From GCA-2683825 sp965662355 (GTDB lineage Bacteria; Planctomycetota; UBA1135; GCA-002686595): 64,000 nt of DNA. The notes below the pieces were generated by a model, which made no database searches, was not told where the DNA came from, and worked only from the letters and a program-made list of their open reading frames with translations. The position numbers and the translations under genes were made by a program. The stretch lies in the NCBI GenBank assembly GCA_965662355.1, contig CBFIHP010000011.1:131759-195758 (forward strand), given 5' to 3'. Positions 1 through 8,620 of the stretch are shown here, piece by piece. How positions within the stretch are numbered: position 1 is the stretch's first letter; each line of letters begins with the position of its first letter.

Positions 1-372
1 GGCATGCCGCCCGCCGAGGCCCTGATGTACAACGGCGCGGGAACCAACGAGGAATGCTACTTCACGCTGAACAACCCATTGCTCGGTCGCACCTGGAGCA
101 GCCAGGTCCTGGCCTTCGGCGTGGGAACGATCACTTTCATCCTCGCGTACACCCAGCCTATTTCGGGCATCACCCTCGCCACCGGCGAGCTCCTGGTGCA
201 CCCGGGCTCGAATTTCCTGTTTTCCTCGGTTGCGAACTCGCAGTTTCTCTTCGGTGTCCATGAAATGGATGTCCCGCTCGACACGAACCTGGCTGGGTTC
301 ATGGCCTACGTCCAGGGCTTTCGCCTGGACCAGGCCTGCAATGCTCTGCAACTACGAGTGAACTTCTACTGA
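1..372 (+). CDS. C-terminal fragment of a secreted protein (start lies before the window)
   Basis: The reading frame is open from the first base and ends in TGA, so only the last ~123 residues are visible and the true start is upstream. The fragment is clearly paralogous to the last ~115 residues of the next gene: both have a NNPLLG/DNPLIG opening, a VLAF segment, a TGELL/LGELL strand, an FLFSSV strand and an ACNA ending followed by FY. Its neighbour is an exported metalloprotease, so this is probably the tail of another exported protein from a tandem duplication. The function of the missing N-terminal part cannot be inferred. Confidence 0.8.
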   Translation, partial: GMPPAEALMYNGAGTNEECYFTLNNPLLGRTWSSQVLAFGVGTITFILAYTQPISGITLATGELLVHPGSNFLFSSVANSQFLFGVHEMDVPLDTNLAGFMAYVQGFRLDQACNALQLRVNFY

Positions 373-450
373 TCCTCGAAGTCCGCTCCGACCCCCCCCC
401 AACAAAGAACGCCACAACGCCGCATCGCGGCACACCCAAACCTGCTCTCA

Positions 451-2265
451 ATGAACCGTATCCCTCTTACCGCTTTGTCCGCCATCGGACTTGCATCTGC
501 CGCCTTCGGTGCCCAGCAGACCAGCGTCTCGGGCCCACTGCAGATCGTCAGCCCCTTCGAGCGCACCGCCGATGCGGACGGCGTTGCCACGCTGTCCTTC
601 GACGGAGGAGACTACGCCCTTCTCAGTCACGCCTACGAGAGTGATCTCGTGCGCCTCCACAACCTCCCGCTGCCCGGCGGTGGTGCGGTCTCCTTGACCC
701 TCGACCCCCAGAGCGCCTTCGAGGAGGGCGGCAAGGCCGTCATCGTCGAAGCAGACGGTTCCCAGAGTTTGCTCGCGCCTGAGGTCAAGTGCTTCTTCGG
801 CTTCACGGACGGCGGCGGCACGGCCTTCCTCGCCATCTCGCCCCGCACCCTGCAGGGCTACTTTTCGGTCGGGGAAAACGTCTACTTCCTCTCTTCGGAG
901 GGCGACCCCCGGGCGGATCGCGCGACGCTCGCGCACTCCTCCAGGGTGTCCTCCGGCAATCCGGCCTTCTCGAACTTCTGTGACACCGCGGAACTCGATG
1001 ACCCCGAAGGGAAGTTCGACCGCCAGGTTCTCGACCAGCACGGCCAGATCGCCCTCGGAACCGGCTCTTCGATCGACGAGGCCCGGCTCTTCGTGGAGGC
1101 GGACCACCAGCTGCGCAACCACTTGGGCTCCGACCAGGCCACCGTCGACTACGTCACGTTGCTGACGACCTTCACGAGCGCCATCTACCGCCGCGACACC
1201 GGCATGCGCATCGTGATCCCCGACGGATTCCTGCGCGTCTGGAACGTCATCCCGCCCTGGGGCGTCGTCAACGACTTCGGCGGGCTCAGCCCCTTCCGAA
1301 ACTACTGGAGCGGCAATCACCCGAACTCCGGGCTCAACCGCACCCTGGTCCACCTCTTGACCCGCCCCGCCTTCGGCGGGGTGGCGTACCTGGACGTGGC
1401 CTGCAGCAACGGCTCGGGCTACGGCCTCTCGAGCGTCAACGGCTCGTTCCCCACGCCCCTCGATCACACGAATAGTGGCAACTGGGACCTCGTTGTCTAC
1501 AGCCACGAGATGGGGCACAACTACGGTTCCCCCCACACGTTCAACTACTCGCCCGCCATCGGCTGCACCGATGGAAGCGGTCCGGATTCCGGAACGATCA
1601 TGAGCTATTGCCACCAGAACCCCGGTGGTATCAACAACGTCGGCCTGCGCTTCCACCGCCGGGTACAGGTCGTCCTGCGCTCGAACATCGCCACCGAGGG
1701 CTGCATCACTTCGCAGAACATCCAGGCGGGCGACTACGACGGTGACAGCGATGTCGACTTCGAGGATGCCACGGTGGCCGCCCAGGTCCTGAATCAGGGC
1801 TTCGAGTCGATCGCCGCCGAGGAAACCTTCGATATGGACGGTGACGGCGATTTCGACCAGTTCGATCTCGATCTCCTGAACGCCCAGATCTCCAGTGGCC
1901 CGGCCACGGCCGTCATCACCAACGGCTCGGGCGTGAACGAAGTCTGTTTCATCCCGAACGACAACCCGCTGATCGGCCAGGACTGGAACACCCAGGTGCT
2001 GGCCTTCCCGACGGGCACCATCACGGTCATGCTCGGCTACACGGCCGGAACCTCCGGGATCTTCATCTCGCTCGGTGAACTGCTGATCGACCCGAGTTCA
2101 GGCTTCCTGTTCTCGAGCGTGTCGGCATCCGAGTTCCTATACGCGACCCACACGATCGCCGTCCCCTACGACCCCGCCATCATCGGAGCCCAGGCTACGT
2201 TCCAGGCCTTCACGGCGACGAAGGCCTGCAATGCCATCGACGCCACCGTCAGCTTCTACGAATAA
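451..2265 (+). CDS. Secreted reprolysin-like zinc metalloprotease with EF-hand/dockerin-like repeat
   Basis: 604 residues with an N-terminal signal peptide (hydrophobic stretch ending near AFGAQQ). The zinc-binding signature HEMGHNYGSPH at residues ~352-362 fits HExxHxxGxxH of metzincins (M12B/reprolysin-like), and is followed by an SYCH segment that probably serves as the Met-turn region (GTIMSYC). Residues ~428-480 hold two calcium-loop motifs (DYDGDSDVDFED and DMDGDGDFDQFD) resembling a dockerin or other paired EF-loop module. Residues ~490-604 match the tail of the preceding fragment. Likely an exported, calcium-binding endopeptidase. Its substrate is unknown. The start is ATG directly before the signal peptide. 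Confidence 0.88.
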   Translation: MNRIPLTALSAIGLASAAFGAQQTSVSGPLQIVSPFERTADADGVATLSFDGGDYALLSHAYESDLVRLHNLPLPGGGAVSLTLDPQSAFEEGGKAVIVEADGSQSLLAPEVKCFFGFTDGGGTAFLAISPRTLQGYFSVGENVYFLSSEGDPRADRATLAHSSRVSSGNPAFSNFCDTAELDDPEGKFDRQVLDQHGQIALGTGSSIDEARLFVEADHQLRNHLGSDQATVDYVTLLTTFTSAIYRRDTGMRIVIPDGFLRVWNVIPPWGVVNDFGGLSPFRNYWSGNHPNSGLNRTLVHLLTRPAFGGVAYLDVACSNGSGYGLSSVNGSFPTPLDHTNSGNWDLVVYSHEMGHNYGSPHTFNYSPAIGCTDGSGPDSGTIMSYCHQNPGGINNVGLRFHRRVQVVLRSNIATEGCITSQNIQAGDYDGDSDVDFEDATVAAQVLNQGFESIAAEETFDMDGDGDFDQFDLDLLNAQISSGPATAVITNGSGVNEVCFIPNDNPLIGQDWNTQVLAFPTGTITVMLGYTAGTSGIFISLGELLIDPSSGFLFSSVSASEFLYATHTIAVPYDPAIIGAQATFQAFTATKACNAIDATVSFYE

Positions 2266-2310
2266 TCCGCTCCAGAAGCTTTGGTAAGCGCGGGGGGTAG
2301 TCGTTCGCGA

Positions 2311-3795
2311 CTAGCCCCCGTACGTCATCAAGAGCAGTTCGCGAATCTCGTCTACCGCGTCGAAGACCCCGATCACGAGAAAGAGCGAGTGCCGACAGCC
2401 TGCGTCGCAGCTCGATTGCGGCTCGGTGATGGACAGCTCGACGTAGGAGCCATGCTGCTCCAGTCGCGTCGCCATGTCGATGCCCTCGTAGGAAGGCACC
2501 AGCGCATCGCAACGACTGTGGAAGAGGTGCATGGGAGCCTCGTTGCCGGCGACCCAGAAATAGGGTGAAGCGTCGTACCACGCGTTGCCGGTGGGCATGC
2601 TCTGAAGGGATTGGGGGAGCTCCAGCGGGTCGCCGCAGACAACGTTCTGCGGCGTACCCGAGCTCGGCCAGATCTCACCGATCACGGATTCGGGGGCATC
2701 GAAGTTTCGGCAGGCGATCGTCTGGTGCGAACAGGGGTATCCCCGGGGATAGCCGCCGGTAGCCACACACCCAGGCAGAAAGCGGCAGTTGTCCGCGCCG
2801 GGGCACAAACTCGGACAATTCCCGAGCCACGGATTGCCGACGCAACCGATCTTGACCAGGTTCTGGATGCCGGAGAAGACGAAGGCGCGGTCGACGGAAT
2901 AGTCTCCCGTGGGCTCGGGGTCGAAGTAGGTCTCCTCCACCCCCTGGGTCACGGCCAGCATCGATGCCAGATGGCCACCAGCGGAACTGCCCACCGTGAC
3001 GACGCGGTCGGACAGCCCGAACTGCGCCGTCCCCTGCTGGTGAATCCAATCCACCGCCTGTTTGCAGTCCTGGATCACGTCGGGGTACGTGCCTCGACCG
3101 GGTACCCCCGAACAGGGCAGGAAGCTCGACAACGGATACTCCATCACCACGACGAAGAATCCCTCACCTGCCAGGAGCTCCGCCAGGGCCTGTACCGAGG
3201 GATCGTTCTTGGAGCCATCGGTCCATCCCCCACCATGGATGTAGAGCAGGGTCGGTGAACACGCGCGGGGCAGGCCAGGCAGGTAGACGTCCAGGCAGCG
3301 CGAGCCAGTGCAGCTGCCATCGGATCCATAGGGCACGTTGCGCAACACCTGGTAGCCTGCGTTCTGCGGGGCAGGGCAGGCCGGGCGGGCATCGACGTAC
3401 ACGAGTTCGGTGCGTTCCTGGAAGGTGATTCCGTTCCCTACTCGTTGGCGCACCATGTACATGCCCGGGTTCGCGAACGTGTGCACGGGGTGGCGGACAC
3501 TCGAAACATCTCCGTCGCCAAAATCCCAGTCCCAAGTATTTCCACCGCTGGAGAGATCCTCGAAGCGCACGACGAGGGGCGCGACGCCACTGCGATCGCT
3601 CGAGGTGAAGCCGGCGGAGACCGTGTTTCCCGCGGAAACGCTGGAATCCGGATGTGAGGCCGAGGTAGATGCCCCAAACATGGCCATGGAGGGCTCTCGA
3701 CCACGAACGCGCACGAGGAGACTCGTGGCCAGCACGATCGTCGCAACGGAGCCGAAAATCCGGGCGAATCGGGAGAAGCCCTGGGGGTGGACCAT
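2311..3795 (-). CDS. Secreted PKD-domain alpha/beta-hydrolase (esterase/lipase)
   Basis: 494 residues. A membrane-spanning or signal segment lies at ~12-30. A PKD domain at ~61-134 shows the typical WDWDFGDG and HTF motifs. The alpha/beta-hydrolase domain follows: oxyanion-hole motif HGGGW at 187-191, nucleophile elbow GSSAGG at 269-274 (Ser271), and a late HSRCDALVP strand carrying the probable catalytic Asp with a CRHSLF His near the end, as in the hormone-sensitive-lipase/carboxylesterase group. Several cysteines fit an exported, disulfide-bonded enzyme. It is convergent with the metalloprotease gene and divergent from the aminopeptidase gene. Substrate unknown. Confidence 0.85.
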   Translation of the reverse strand: MVHPQGFSRFARIFGSVATIVLATSLLVRVRGREPSMAMFGASTSASHPDSSVSAGNTVSAGFTSSDRSGVAPLVVRFEDLSSGGNTWDWDFGDGDVSSVRHPVHTFANPGMYMVRQRVGNGITFQERTELVYVDARPACPAPQNAGYQVLRNVPYGSDGSCTGSRCLDVYLPGLPRACSPTLLYIHGGGWTDGSKNDPSVQALAELLAGEGFFVVVMEYPLSSFLPCSGVPGRGTYPDVIQDCKQAVDWIHQQGTAQFGLSDRVVTVGSSAGGHLASMLAVTQGVEETYFDPEPTGDYSVDRAFVFSGIQNLVKIGCVGNPWLGNCPSLCPGADNCRFLPGCVATGGYPRGYPCSHQTIACRNFDAPESVIGEIWPSSGTPQNVVCGDPLELPQSLQSMPTGNAWYDASPYFWVAGNEAPMHLFHSRCDALVPSYEGIDMATRLEQHGSYVELSITEPQSSCDAGCRHSLFLVIGVFDAVDEIRELLLMTYGG

Positions 3796-3875
3796 GGGGA
3801 AGATGCGCTGAGGTGGGAACTGGCGCGAAAGGCGTCATCGGTCGCGGGCCCCCCGCCGCTAGAATTCTTCTCGAA

Positions 3876-5168
3876 ATGTATTCCACCAAACTGGAGACAG
3901 CACGTGCCCTGGGGCGCTTCATCGACGCCTGCCCCTCTCCCTACCACGCCGTGAAAGAGGCCGCCGAGCGCCTGGAATCGGCGGGCTTCCGGCAGCTCGT
4001 GGAAAGGGATTCCTGGACCCTCGGCCCCGGCCGCTACTACATCGTGCGTGGCGGCAGCCTCAGTGCCTTCGCGCTGCCCGAGGAGGCCACGCCCCACACG
4101 GGCTTTCGCATCGTCGCAGCCCATACCGACAGCCCGAATCTGCGCATCAAGCCACGCCCCGACTCCAGTGCTGGCGGCCTCGCGCAACTCGGCGTCGAGA
4201 TCTATGGCGGCGTGTTGTTGAACTCCTGGCTGGACCGCGACCTGGGACTCTCGGGTCGGCTCTTCCTGCGCCAGGGCGATGCGGAACCGAAGGAGGTGCT
4301 CTTCCTCATCGACCGGCCGCTCATGCGCGTACCCCAGCTCGCGATCCACCTGAACCGCGAGATCCGAGAGGACGGCCTGCGATTGAATCCCCAGCTGCAC
4401 ATGGCGCCGGTGGTGGGATCGCTGGAAACGAGTCTTGCCTTCAAGGACCTGCTCGCCAGTGAGCTGGACATCGATCCAGAGGCGATTCTCTCCTACGACG
4501 CGATGTGCCACGACCTGCAACCCTCGTGCTTGAGTGGTTGGCACCAGGAATTCCTCAGCGCAGCGCGACTCGACAACCTGTGTTCGTCCTTCTGTGGACT
4601 CGAGGGCCTGCTGTCGCGCCTCGAAGAGAGCCCGAGCCCCGCCAACATCCCTGTCCTGACACTCTTCGATCACGAGGAGGTCGGTAGCGAGTCCAACCGC
4701 GGTGCGGGCAGCCCGCTCCTGGCGGATCTGCTGGAACGCACCGTCCTTTCCCGCGGCGGAAGTCGGGAGGACTATCACCGAGCGATTGCCGATTCGGTTT
4801 GCGTGTCCGCCGACATGGCCCACGCCACCCACCCCAATTACCCGGAGAAGCACGAACCCGATCACTGGCTGGAGATGAACCGCGGTCCGGTCATCAAGAT
4901 CAACCAGAACCTACGTTACGCGACCGAAGGGGGCACCGAGGCCATCTTTCAGCAGGCCTGCGAACGTGCCGGCGTGCCGCACCAAAAGTGGGTCAACCGC
5001 ACCGACCTCGCCTGTGGCTCGACGATCGGGCCGATCACCGCAGCGAGAACGGGAATACGCACGGTCGATGTCGGCACGGCCCAGCTAGCCATGCACTCCA
5101 CGCGTGAGATGTGCGGTTCGCGCGATCCTGACTTGTTCGTGCGCGCCCTCGCGGCGTTCCTCGAGTAG
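3876..5168 (+). CDS. apeB: M18 family aspartyl aminopeptidase
   Basis: 430 residues, the usual length for M18 peptidases, from an ATG beginning MYSTKLE; a longer upstream frame runs into the divergent neighbour and is not supported. It removes acidic N-terminal residues from peptides with a two-metal centre, in the cytoplasm (no signal peptide). Family motifs in order: AAHTDSPNL (metal His and Asp), LLNSWLDRDLGLSGR, DHEEVGSES (catalytic/metal Glu pair), SADMAHATHPNYPEKHEPDH, and CGSTIGPI followed by GTAQLAMHSTREMCG with the last metal His. All expected motifs are intact. Only 7 bases separate it from the next gene, suggesting co-transcription. Confidence 0.95.
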   Translation: MYSTKLETARALGRFIDACPSPYHAVKEAAERLESAGFRQLVERDSWTLGPGRYYIVRGGSLSAFALPEEATPHTGFRIVAAHTDSPNLRIKPRPDSSAGGLAQLGVEIYGGVLLNSWLDRDLGLSGRLFLRQGDAEPKEVLFLIDRPLMRVPQLAIHLNREIREDGLRLNPQLHMAPVVGSLETSLAFKDLLASELDIDPEAILSYDAMCHDLQPSCLSGWHQEFLSAARLDNLCSSFCGLEGLLSRLEESPSPANIPVLTLFDHEEVGSESNRGAGSPLLADLLERTVLSRGGSREDYHRAIADSVCVSADMAHATHPNYPEKHEPDHWLEMNRGPVIKINQNLRYATEGGTEAIFQQACERAGVPHQKWVNRTDLACGSTIGPITAARTGIRTVDVGTAQLAMHSTREMCGSRDPDLFVRALAAFLE

Positions 5169-5175
5169 GCCCCAG

Positions 5176-5400
5176 GTGGCTGGCGAAACGAAGCGGGCGG
5201 ACTGCTTGCACTGCCGCGCTTTCTACATCACGTACGAAGCGGAATTCCCCTACGGCTGTCGGAGTTTCGCCATGAAGTCCAAGACCATGCCAGCCATCGA
5301 GGTGCGCCGCGCGTCGGGGCAGGAATGCAAGGCCTTCGAACCCAAGTACACCAAGAAGAAGTCCCCACGTCGCCCAGACGACGACAAACGCTACGCCTGA
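5176..5400 (+). CDS. Small cysteine-rich protein (family often misnamed uracil-DNA glycosylase)
   Basis: 74 residues from a GTG start (VAGETKR) that begins just after the aminopeptidase stop; the longer frame would overlap that gene. It has a CLHC pair, an FYITYE strand, YGCRSF, MPAIEV and CKAFEPK, the pattern of a short widespread family with four conserved cysteines, likely binding one metal ion. Database entries in this family are frequently labelled uracil-DNA glycosylase, but nothing of that enzyme fold fits in 74 residues. The C-terminus is lysine/arginine-rich. It sits between the aminopeptidase and the SDR gene on the same strand. Confidence 0.72.
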   Translation: MAGETKRADCLHCRAFYITYEAEFPYGCRSFAMKSKTMPAIEVRRASGQECKAFEPKYTKKKSPRRPDDDKRYA

Positions 5401-5409
5401 GGTGAGCCC

Positions 5410-6258
5410 ATGGATCTCGCGCTCGCAGGAAAGACCGTCTGGATCACCGGTGCCTCCGGCGGTATCGGGCGTGCCCTCGCCGAGGCCTTCGCGGACGAGG
5501 GCGCCAACCTGTGCCTGCATGCCAACACCGCCCTCAAGCCCACCCGCGAGTGGCTGGAGGAAAAGCCCTGGAAGGAGCGTGTGCAGCTGCACGCGGTGGA
5601 CGTGCGCGACGCTGCTGGCGTCGAAAGAGCCGCCCTCGAGCTGGCCGAGCGTTTCGGCCGCATCGATGTCTGCGTGGCCAACGCAGGCATCTGGCCCCAA
5701 GGAAACGTGGGATTGCACGCACTCGACACCGAACGCGTGCGCGAAACCATCGACGTCAATCTTCTGGGAGCTCTATGGACGGCCCGCGCCTTCCTGAAAG
5801 TCCTCGCGGACAAAGGGCCACGTGCGGACGGGCACGGCGCCGCGTTATTGTTCACGGGCTCGACAGCGGGTCGCTTCGGAGAGAAGTACCACGTCGACTA
5901 CGCCGCGTCGAAAGCGGCCCTCGTGGGAGTGCTCCTGTCCCTCAAGAACGAGATCGTCGAGCTGGACCCCCATGCCCGGGTCAACCTCGTCGAGCCCGGC
6001 TGGACGGTGACACACATGGCTCGTCCCGTCATGGACGTAGCGGGTGCGATCGAACGCGTGACCCGCACGATGGCGCTTCGTCAGCTGGCGCGGGCGAAGG
6101 ACATTGCGCGCACGATGCTCTGGCTGGCCTCGCCGGTTGCTTCCTCCCACATCACGGGGCAAACCGTCACCTGCGCAGGGGGAATGGAGGGGCGTTTGCT
6201 CTGGGACGAGGGGCAGGTGGATCGGGAGGAGATCCTGCGGCGTTTGGAGCGGGATTGA
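5410..6258 (+). CDS. SDR family NAD(P)-dependent oxidoreductase
   Basis: 282 residues of the classical short-chain dehydrogenase/reductase type. The dinucleotide-binding motif TGASGGIG is at residues 13-20, the NAG motif appears in VANAGIW, and the active-site pair is Y164-x3-K168 in DYAASKAA, with a preceding serine-like position in FTGSTAG. The C-terminal part has an EPGWTVT segment and the AxxITGQTVTCAGGM ending common in the family. The start ATG lies 9 bases after the previous stop. Substrate cannot be predicted from sequence; the acceptor is probably NAD(P) but the discriminating residue was not resolved. Confidence 0.9.
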   Translation: MDLALAGKTVWITGASGGIGRALAEAFADEGANLCLHANTALKPTREWLEEKPWKERVQLHAVDVRDAAGVERAALELAERFGRIDVCVANAGIWPQGNVGLHALDTERVRETIDVNLLGALWTARAFLKVLADKGPRADGHGAALLFTGSTAGRFGEKYHVDYAASKAALVGVLLSLKNEIVELDPHARVNLVEPGWTVTHMARPVMDVAGAIERVTRTMALRQLARAKDIARTMLWLASPVASSHITGQTVTCAGGMEGRLLWDEGQVDREEILRRLERD

Positions 6259-6262
6259 TCGG

Positions 6263-7060
6263 TTACGGAGAGATCTTCCAGTGATCCGTATCATCCGGAT
6301 TGGTCGTCGGTGTGAACAGGATCACGGAGACGAGGAACAATCCGAAGGCCCCCAGGAGTGAGACCGTGACCCAGGGGGGAACGAGGCCGCCGATCTGCAT
6401 GGAGTCGACGACATCGCTCCAATCGCGGGCCTGGTTGGGGTGGATCGAGATCTTGAGTATCCACGACAGCAGGATGACAAGGTAGATCGCCCAGTAGTTC
6501 CGCAGGAGCCGCGTGCGCAGAGCTTCGAAGCGCGAGATCTTGAAGCGTGGATGAAAGAGATCTCCCGCGACGAGATCCCCCCACCCTGCCGATGGACTTA
6601 TCGGATTGCGCCGCAGGATCGGACCGTAGAAATTCTCTTCGATCTTGCGCACGCGCGAATACCAGATGTCGGCGAAGCGATAACGACGCGATTCGAAGGC
6701 CCAGAAGACCGACACGAGCACCATGCCCACGAGCAGCAGCTCGGGGGGGCTTTCACGCTCGCCTAACGAGAGAGTGAGAATACCGGCGGTGGTTAGCACG
6801 GCCCAGTTGGTCGTGTTGTCCAGACGCATCCGCCAGGACGTCGCCCGCGAAAGCTCACCGCGGTACAGGTGAACGATGGCAGCGATGTACTCGGAGCGCG
6901 TCAGTGATGTGCTCTCGTAGTCCGAAGGGTGTTTCACGCTGTCCTCTACTGCACTGGATAGGCCACTCGGCCCACCGGAACCGGCGGCGCCAGACATAGC
7001 ATCGCCGGAACTGTCGGAGCGAGCGGGGCTGGTCGCGGATCTGGCCTGTTTCCCCACCAT
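6263..7060 (-). CDS. DUF2270 integral membrane protein
   Basis: 265 residues from the ATG beginning MVGKQAR; a longer frame would overlap the upstream ferredoxin gene. After a Ser/Gly-rich N-terminus of ~65 residues comes the family signature YRGELSRATSWRMRLDNTTN, then two membrane helices, a conserved cytosolic segment (RRYRFADIW and NFYGPILRRN), and two more helices ending near the C-terminus. The combination matches the uncharacterised DUF2270 family. It starts 10 bases after the ferredoxin stop on the same strand, so the two are likely co-transcribed. No biochemical function is known to me. Confidence 0.85.
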   Translation of the reverse strand: MVGKQARSATSPARSDSSGDAMSGAAGSGGPSGLSSAVEDSVKHPSDYESTSLTRSEYIAAIVHLYRGELSRATSWRMRLDNTTNWAVLTTAGILTLSLGERESPPELLLVGMVLVSVFWAFESRRYRFADIWYSRVRKIEENFYGPILRRNPISPSAGWGDLVAGDLFHPRFKISRFEALRTRLLRNYWAIYLVILLSWILKISIHPNQARDWSDVVDSMQIGGLVPPWVTVSLLGAFGLFLVSVILFTPTTNPDDTDHWKISP

Positions 7061-7070
7061 AGCGGATTCC

Positions 7071-7409
7071 TCAGCCAGCAAAGGGCTCTTCCGAGAGCAG
7101 GGCGCGCTTGTCTTCGACATCCTTGAACTCGTCGGCCTCGTCGAGCGCGTCCTTCTTGCCGTCGATGTTCGGCCAGGACTCCGCGAGCTTGGCGTTGATC
7201 TCCGTGTACTCGCTCCACTTTTCAGGAAGATCGTCCTCGCTGAAGATGGCTTCCGTCGGGCACTCCGGCACACAGGCGCCGCAATCGATGCACTCATCCG
7301 GGTGGATGACGAGGAAGTTCTCACCCTCGTAGAAGCAATCGACGGGGCACACATCCACACAGTCGGTGTACTTGCACTTGACGCAGGGTTCGGCGACGAC
7401 GTAGGTCAT
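7071..7409 (-). CDS. fdxA: 7Fe ferredoxin (FdxA type, 3Fe-4S/4Fe-4S)
   Basis: 112 residues from ATG beginning MTYVVAEPC. It shows the hallmark of bacterial 7Fe ferredoxins: CVKCKYTDCVDVCPVDCFYEG followed by CIDCGACVPECPTEAI. The acidic C-terminal extension (EKWSEYTEIN, NIDGKKDAL) is typical of FdxA-like proteins in many proteobacteria and planctomycetes. It is a cytosolic single-electron carrier; the partner oxidoreductase is not encoded nearby. It leads the short operon with the DUF2270 membrane protein. A longer upstream frame was rejected because homologues start at this methionine. Confidence 0.95.
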   Translation of the reverse strand: MTYVVAEPCVKCKYTDCVDVCPVDCFYEGENFLVIHPDECIDCGACVPECPTEAIFSEDDLPEKWSEYTEINAKLAESWPNIDGKKDALDEADEFKDVEDKRALLSEEPFAG

Positions 7410-7585
7410 GGTACGGAACGCTTTTCTCTTGAAGCTCCTCGGGAACGGGCCCTTTGGGGCCCCAGCGGCGCGGAAAGGGCCGCGGACAACCGCAACCCAC
7501 ACACGCGGGGGATTATCCCCCACGTGGAGCGCCGATCCAAGTCCCGGCTTTCGTAACGCAGCCCTCCGCCCTAATCTCGGGGTCC

Positions 7586-7912
7586 ATGGCCCGCACGAGC
7601 CCCCAGGCGCTGTACGAGCGCATCTACGCTACGGTCGAGTCGATCCCCAAGGGAAACGTGGCGACCTATGGGCAAATCGCCCGGGAGGCCGGGGCTCCAC
7701 GCCACGCCCGGGCGGTGGGGTACGCGCTGCGAAACCTGCCCCCGCAGAGCTCGCTGCCCTGGCATCGGGTCCTGAATGCAGAGGGGCGGATCAGCCCTCG
7801 TCCCGGTGGCGCACCACGATTACAGCAAAAACGCCTGCGCGCCGAAGGAGTCCGGGTCGACCGCACCGGCAAGGTCGATCTCGCAAAATACCTTTGGGAC
7901 CCCGCCTGGTAG
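7586..7912 (+). CDS. Alkyltransferase-like protein (ATL; MGMT fold without the acceptor Cys)
   Basis: 108 residues from ATG beginning MARTSPQ. The fold is the C-terminal DNA-binding domain of O6-alkylguanine-DNA alkyltransferases, with IPKGNVATYGQIA (helix-turn-helix entry), ARAVGYALR (arginine finger region) and the active-site motif. That motif reads PWHRV, so the alkyl-accepting Cys of PCHR is Trp. This substitution defines ATL proteins, which bind alkylated bases and hand the lesion to nucleotide excision repair rather than reversing it. Length agrees with stand-alone ATLs. Long upstream open frame is not conserved coding sequence. Confidence 0.9.
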   Translation: MARTSPQALYERIYATVESIPKGNVATYGQIAREAGAPRHARAVGYALRNLPPQSSLPWHRVLNAEGRISPRPGGAPRLQQKRLRAEGVRVDRTGKVDLAKYLWDPAW

Positions 7913-7941
7913 GGGTCCAGCACTTGCCCCTACATGCCCCG

Positions 7942-8589
7942 ATGCGACTGCACTTATCCCCGCAAGCGGCTGCGGCGCTGCTGACGAGCGCCGCGCTCTT
8001 TTCAAGCTGCACGCTGAACCCCCACCGCGTCGACCTCGCCTACCCGCCCCAGACGATCGAAAACACGCGTGTCTCGGAGACCAGCTTCGCGAAGCCCACG
8101 CCGATCGCGGTCGAGCTCTTCGAGGATCTGCGTCGGAGCCGGGATGTGATCGGCGAGACACGCAACGCCTGGATGATGCACACGGGTGAAGTGAAGGCCT
8201 CCGACCCGGTTGCCGACTGGATGCGTCGGGCGCTGTCGCTCGAGCTGGAGGACGGCAACTTCGGGGTCACCGGACCCGAGAACACGGGCTCACCTCCCTT
8301 GGCCCTGTATGGCGAGGTCGATGTGGTAGCCTCGTCGAAACGCAAGTCCACCGACGCCGTGGTCCAGTTCACGGTGAAACTGAAGCGCGGTTTCAAGATC
8401 CTGTTCACCCGAGCCTATCGCGGTGTGGCCACCCTGACCCCCGAGGCTCGGCGATTGCTCGAAACCGAGCTCGGTGACAGCGTCGATCCCTTTGGCGAAG
8501 CCCTGGCCCAGGCCCTGTCGAACGCCGCCGCACCCCTCGCCAGCGACCTGCGCGCCGCCCTGCGGCGGGAAGCCGGTATCGATAACTGA
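7942..8589 (+). CDS. Putative lipoprotein of unknown function
   Basis: 215 residues from an ATG beginning MRLHLSPQ, chosen because it gives a lipoprotein signal peptide with lipobox LFSSC near residue 22. The mature part has a mixed alpha/beta look (PTPIAVELFEDLRRSRDVIGE, then DWMRRALSLELED, and a strand-rich segment with GEVDVVASSK). The opening resembles proteins of the YajG-like lipoprotein type in general layout, but the resemblance is weak and I do not name it. It lies 29 bases after the ATL gene and 31 bases before the RNB ribonuclease gene on the same strand. Confidence 0.7.
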   Translation: MRLHLSPQAAAALLTSAALFSSCTLNPHRVDLAYPPQTIENTRVSETSFAKPTPIAVELFEDLRRSRDVIGETRNAWMMHTGEVKASDPVADWMRRALSLELEDGNFGVTGPENTGSPPLALYGEVDVVASSKRKSTDAVVQFTVKLKRGFKILFTRAYRGVATLTPEARRLLETELGDSVDPFGEALAQALSNAAAPLASDLRAALRREAGIDN

Positions 8590-8620
8590 CACGGGGCCCT
8601 CACGGGCCTATGGTCCTTTC

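Noticed and set aside
448..1656. 402-codon frame antisense to the metalloprotease
   Set aside because: Val/Gly/Glu/Arg/Ala-rich shadow frame; no signal or motif.
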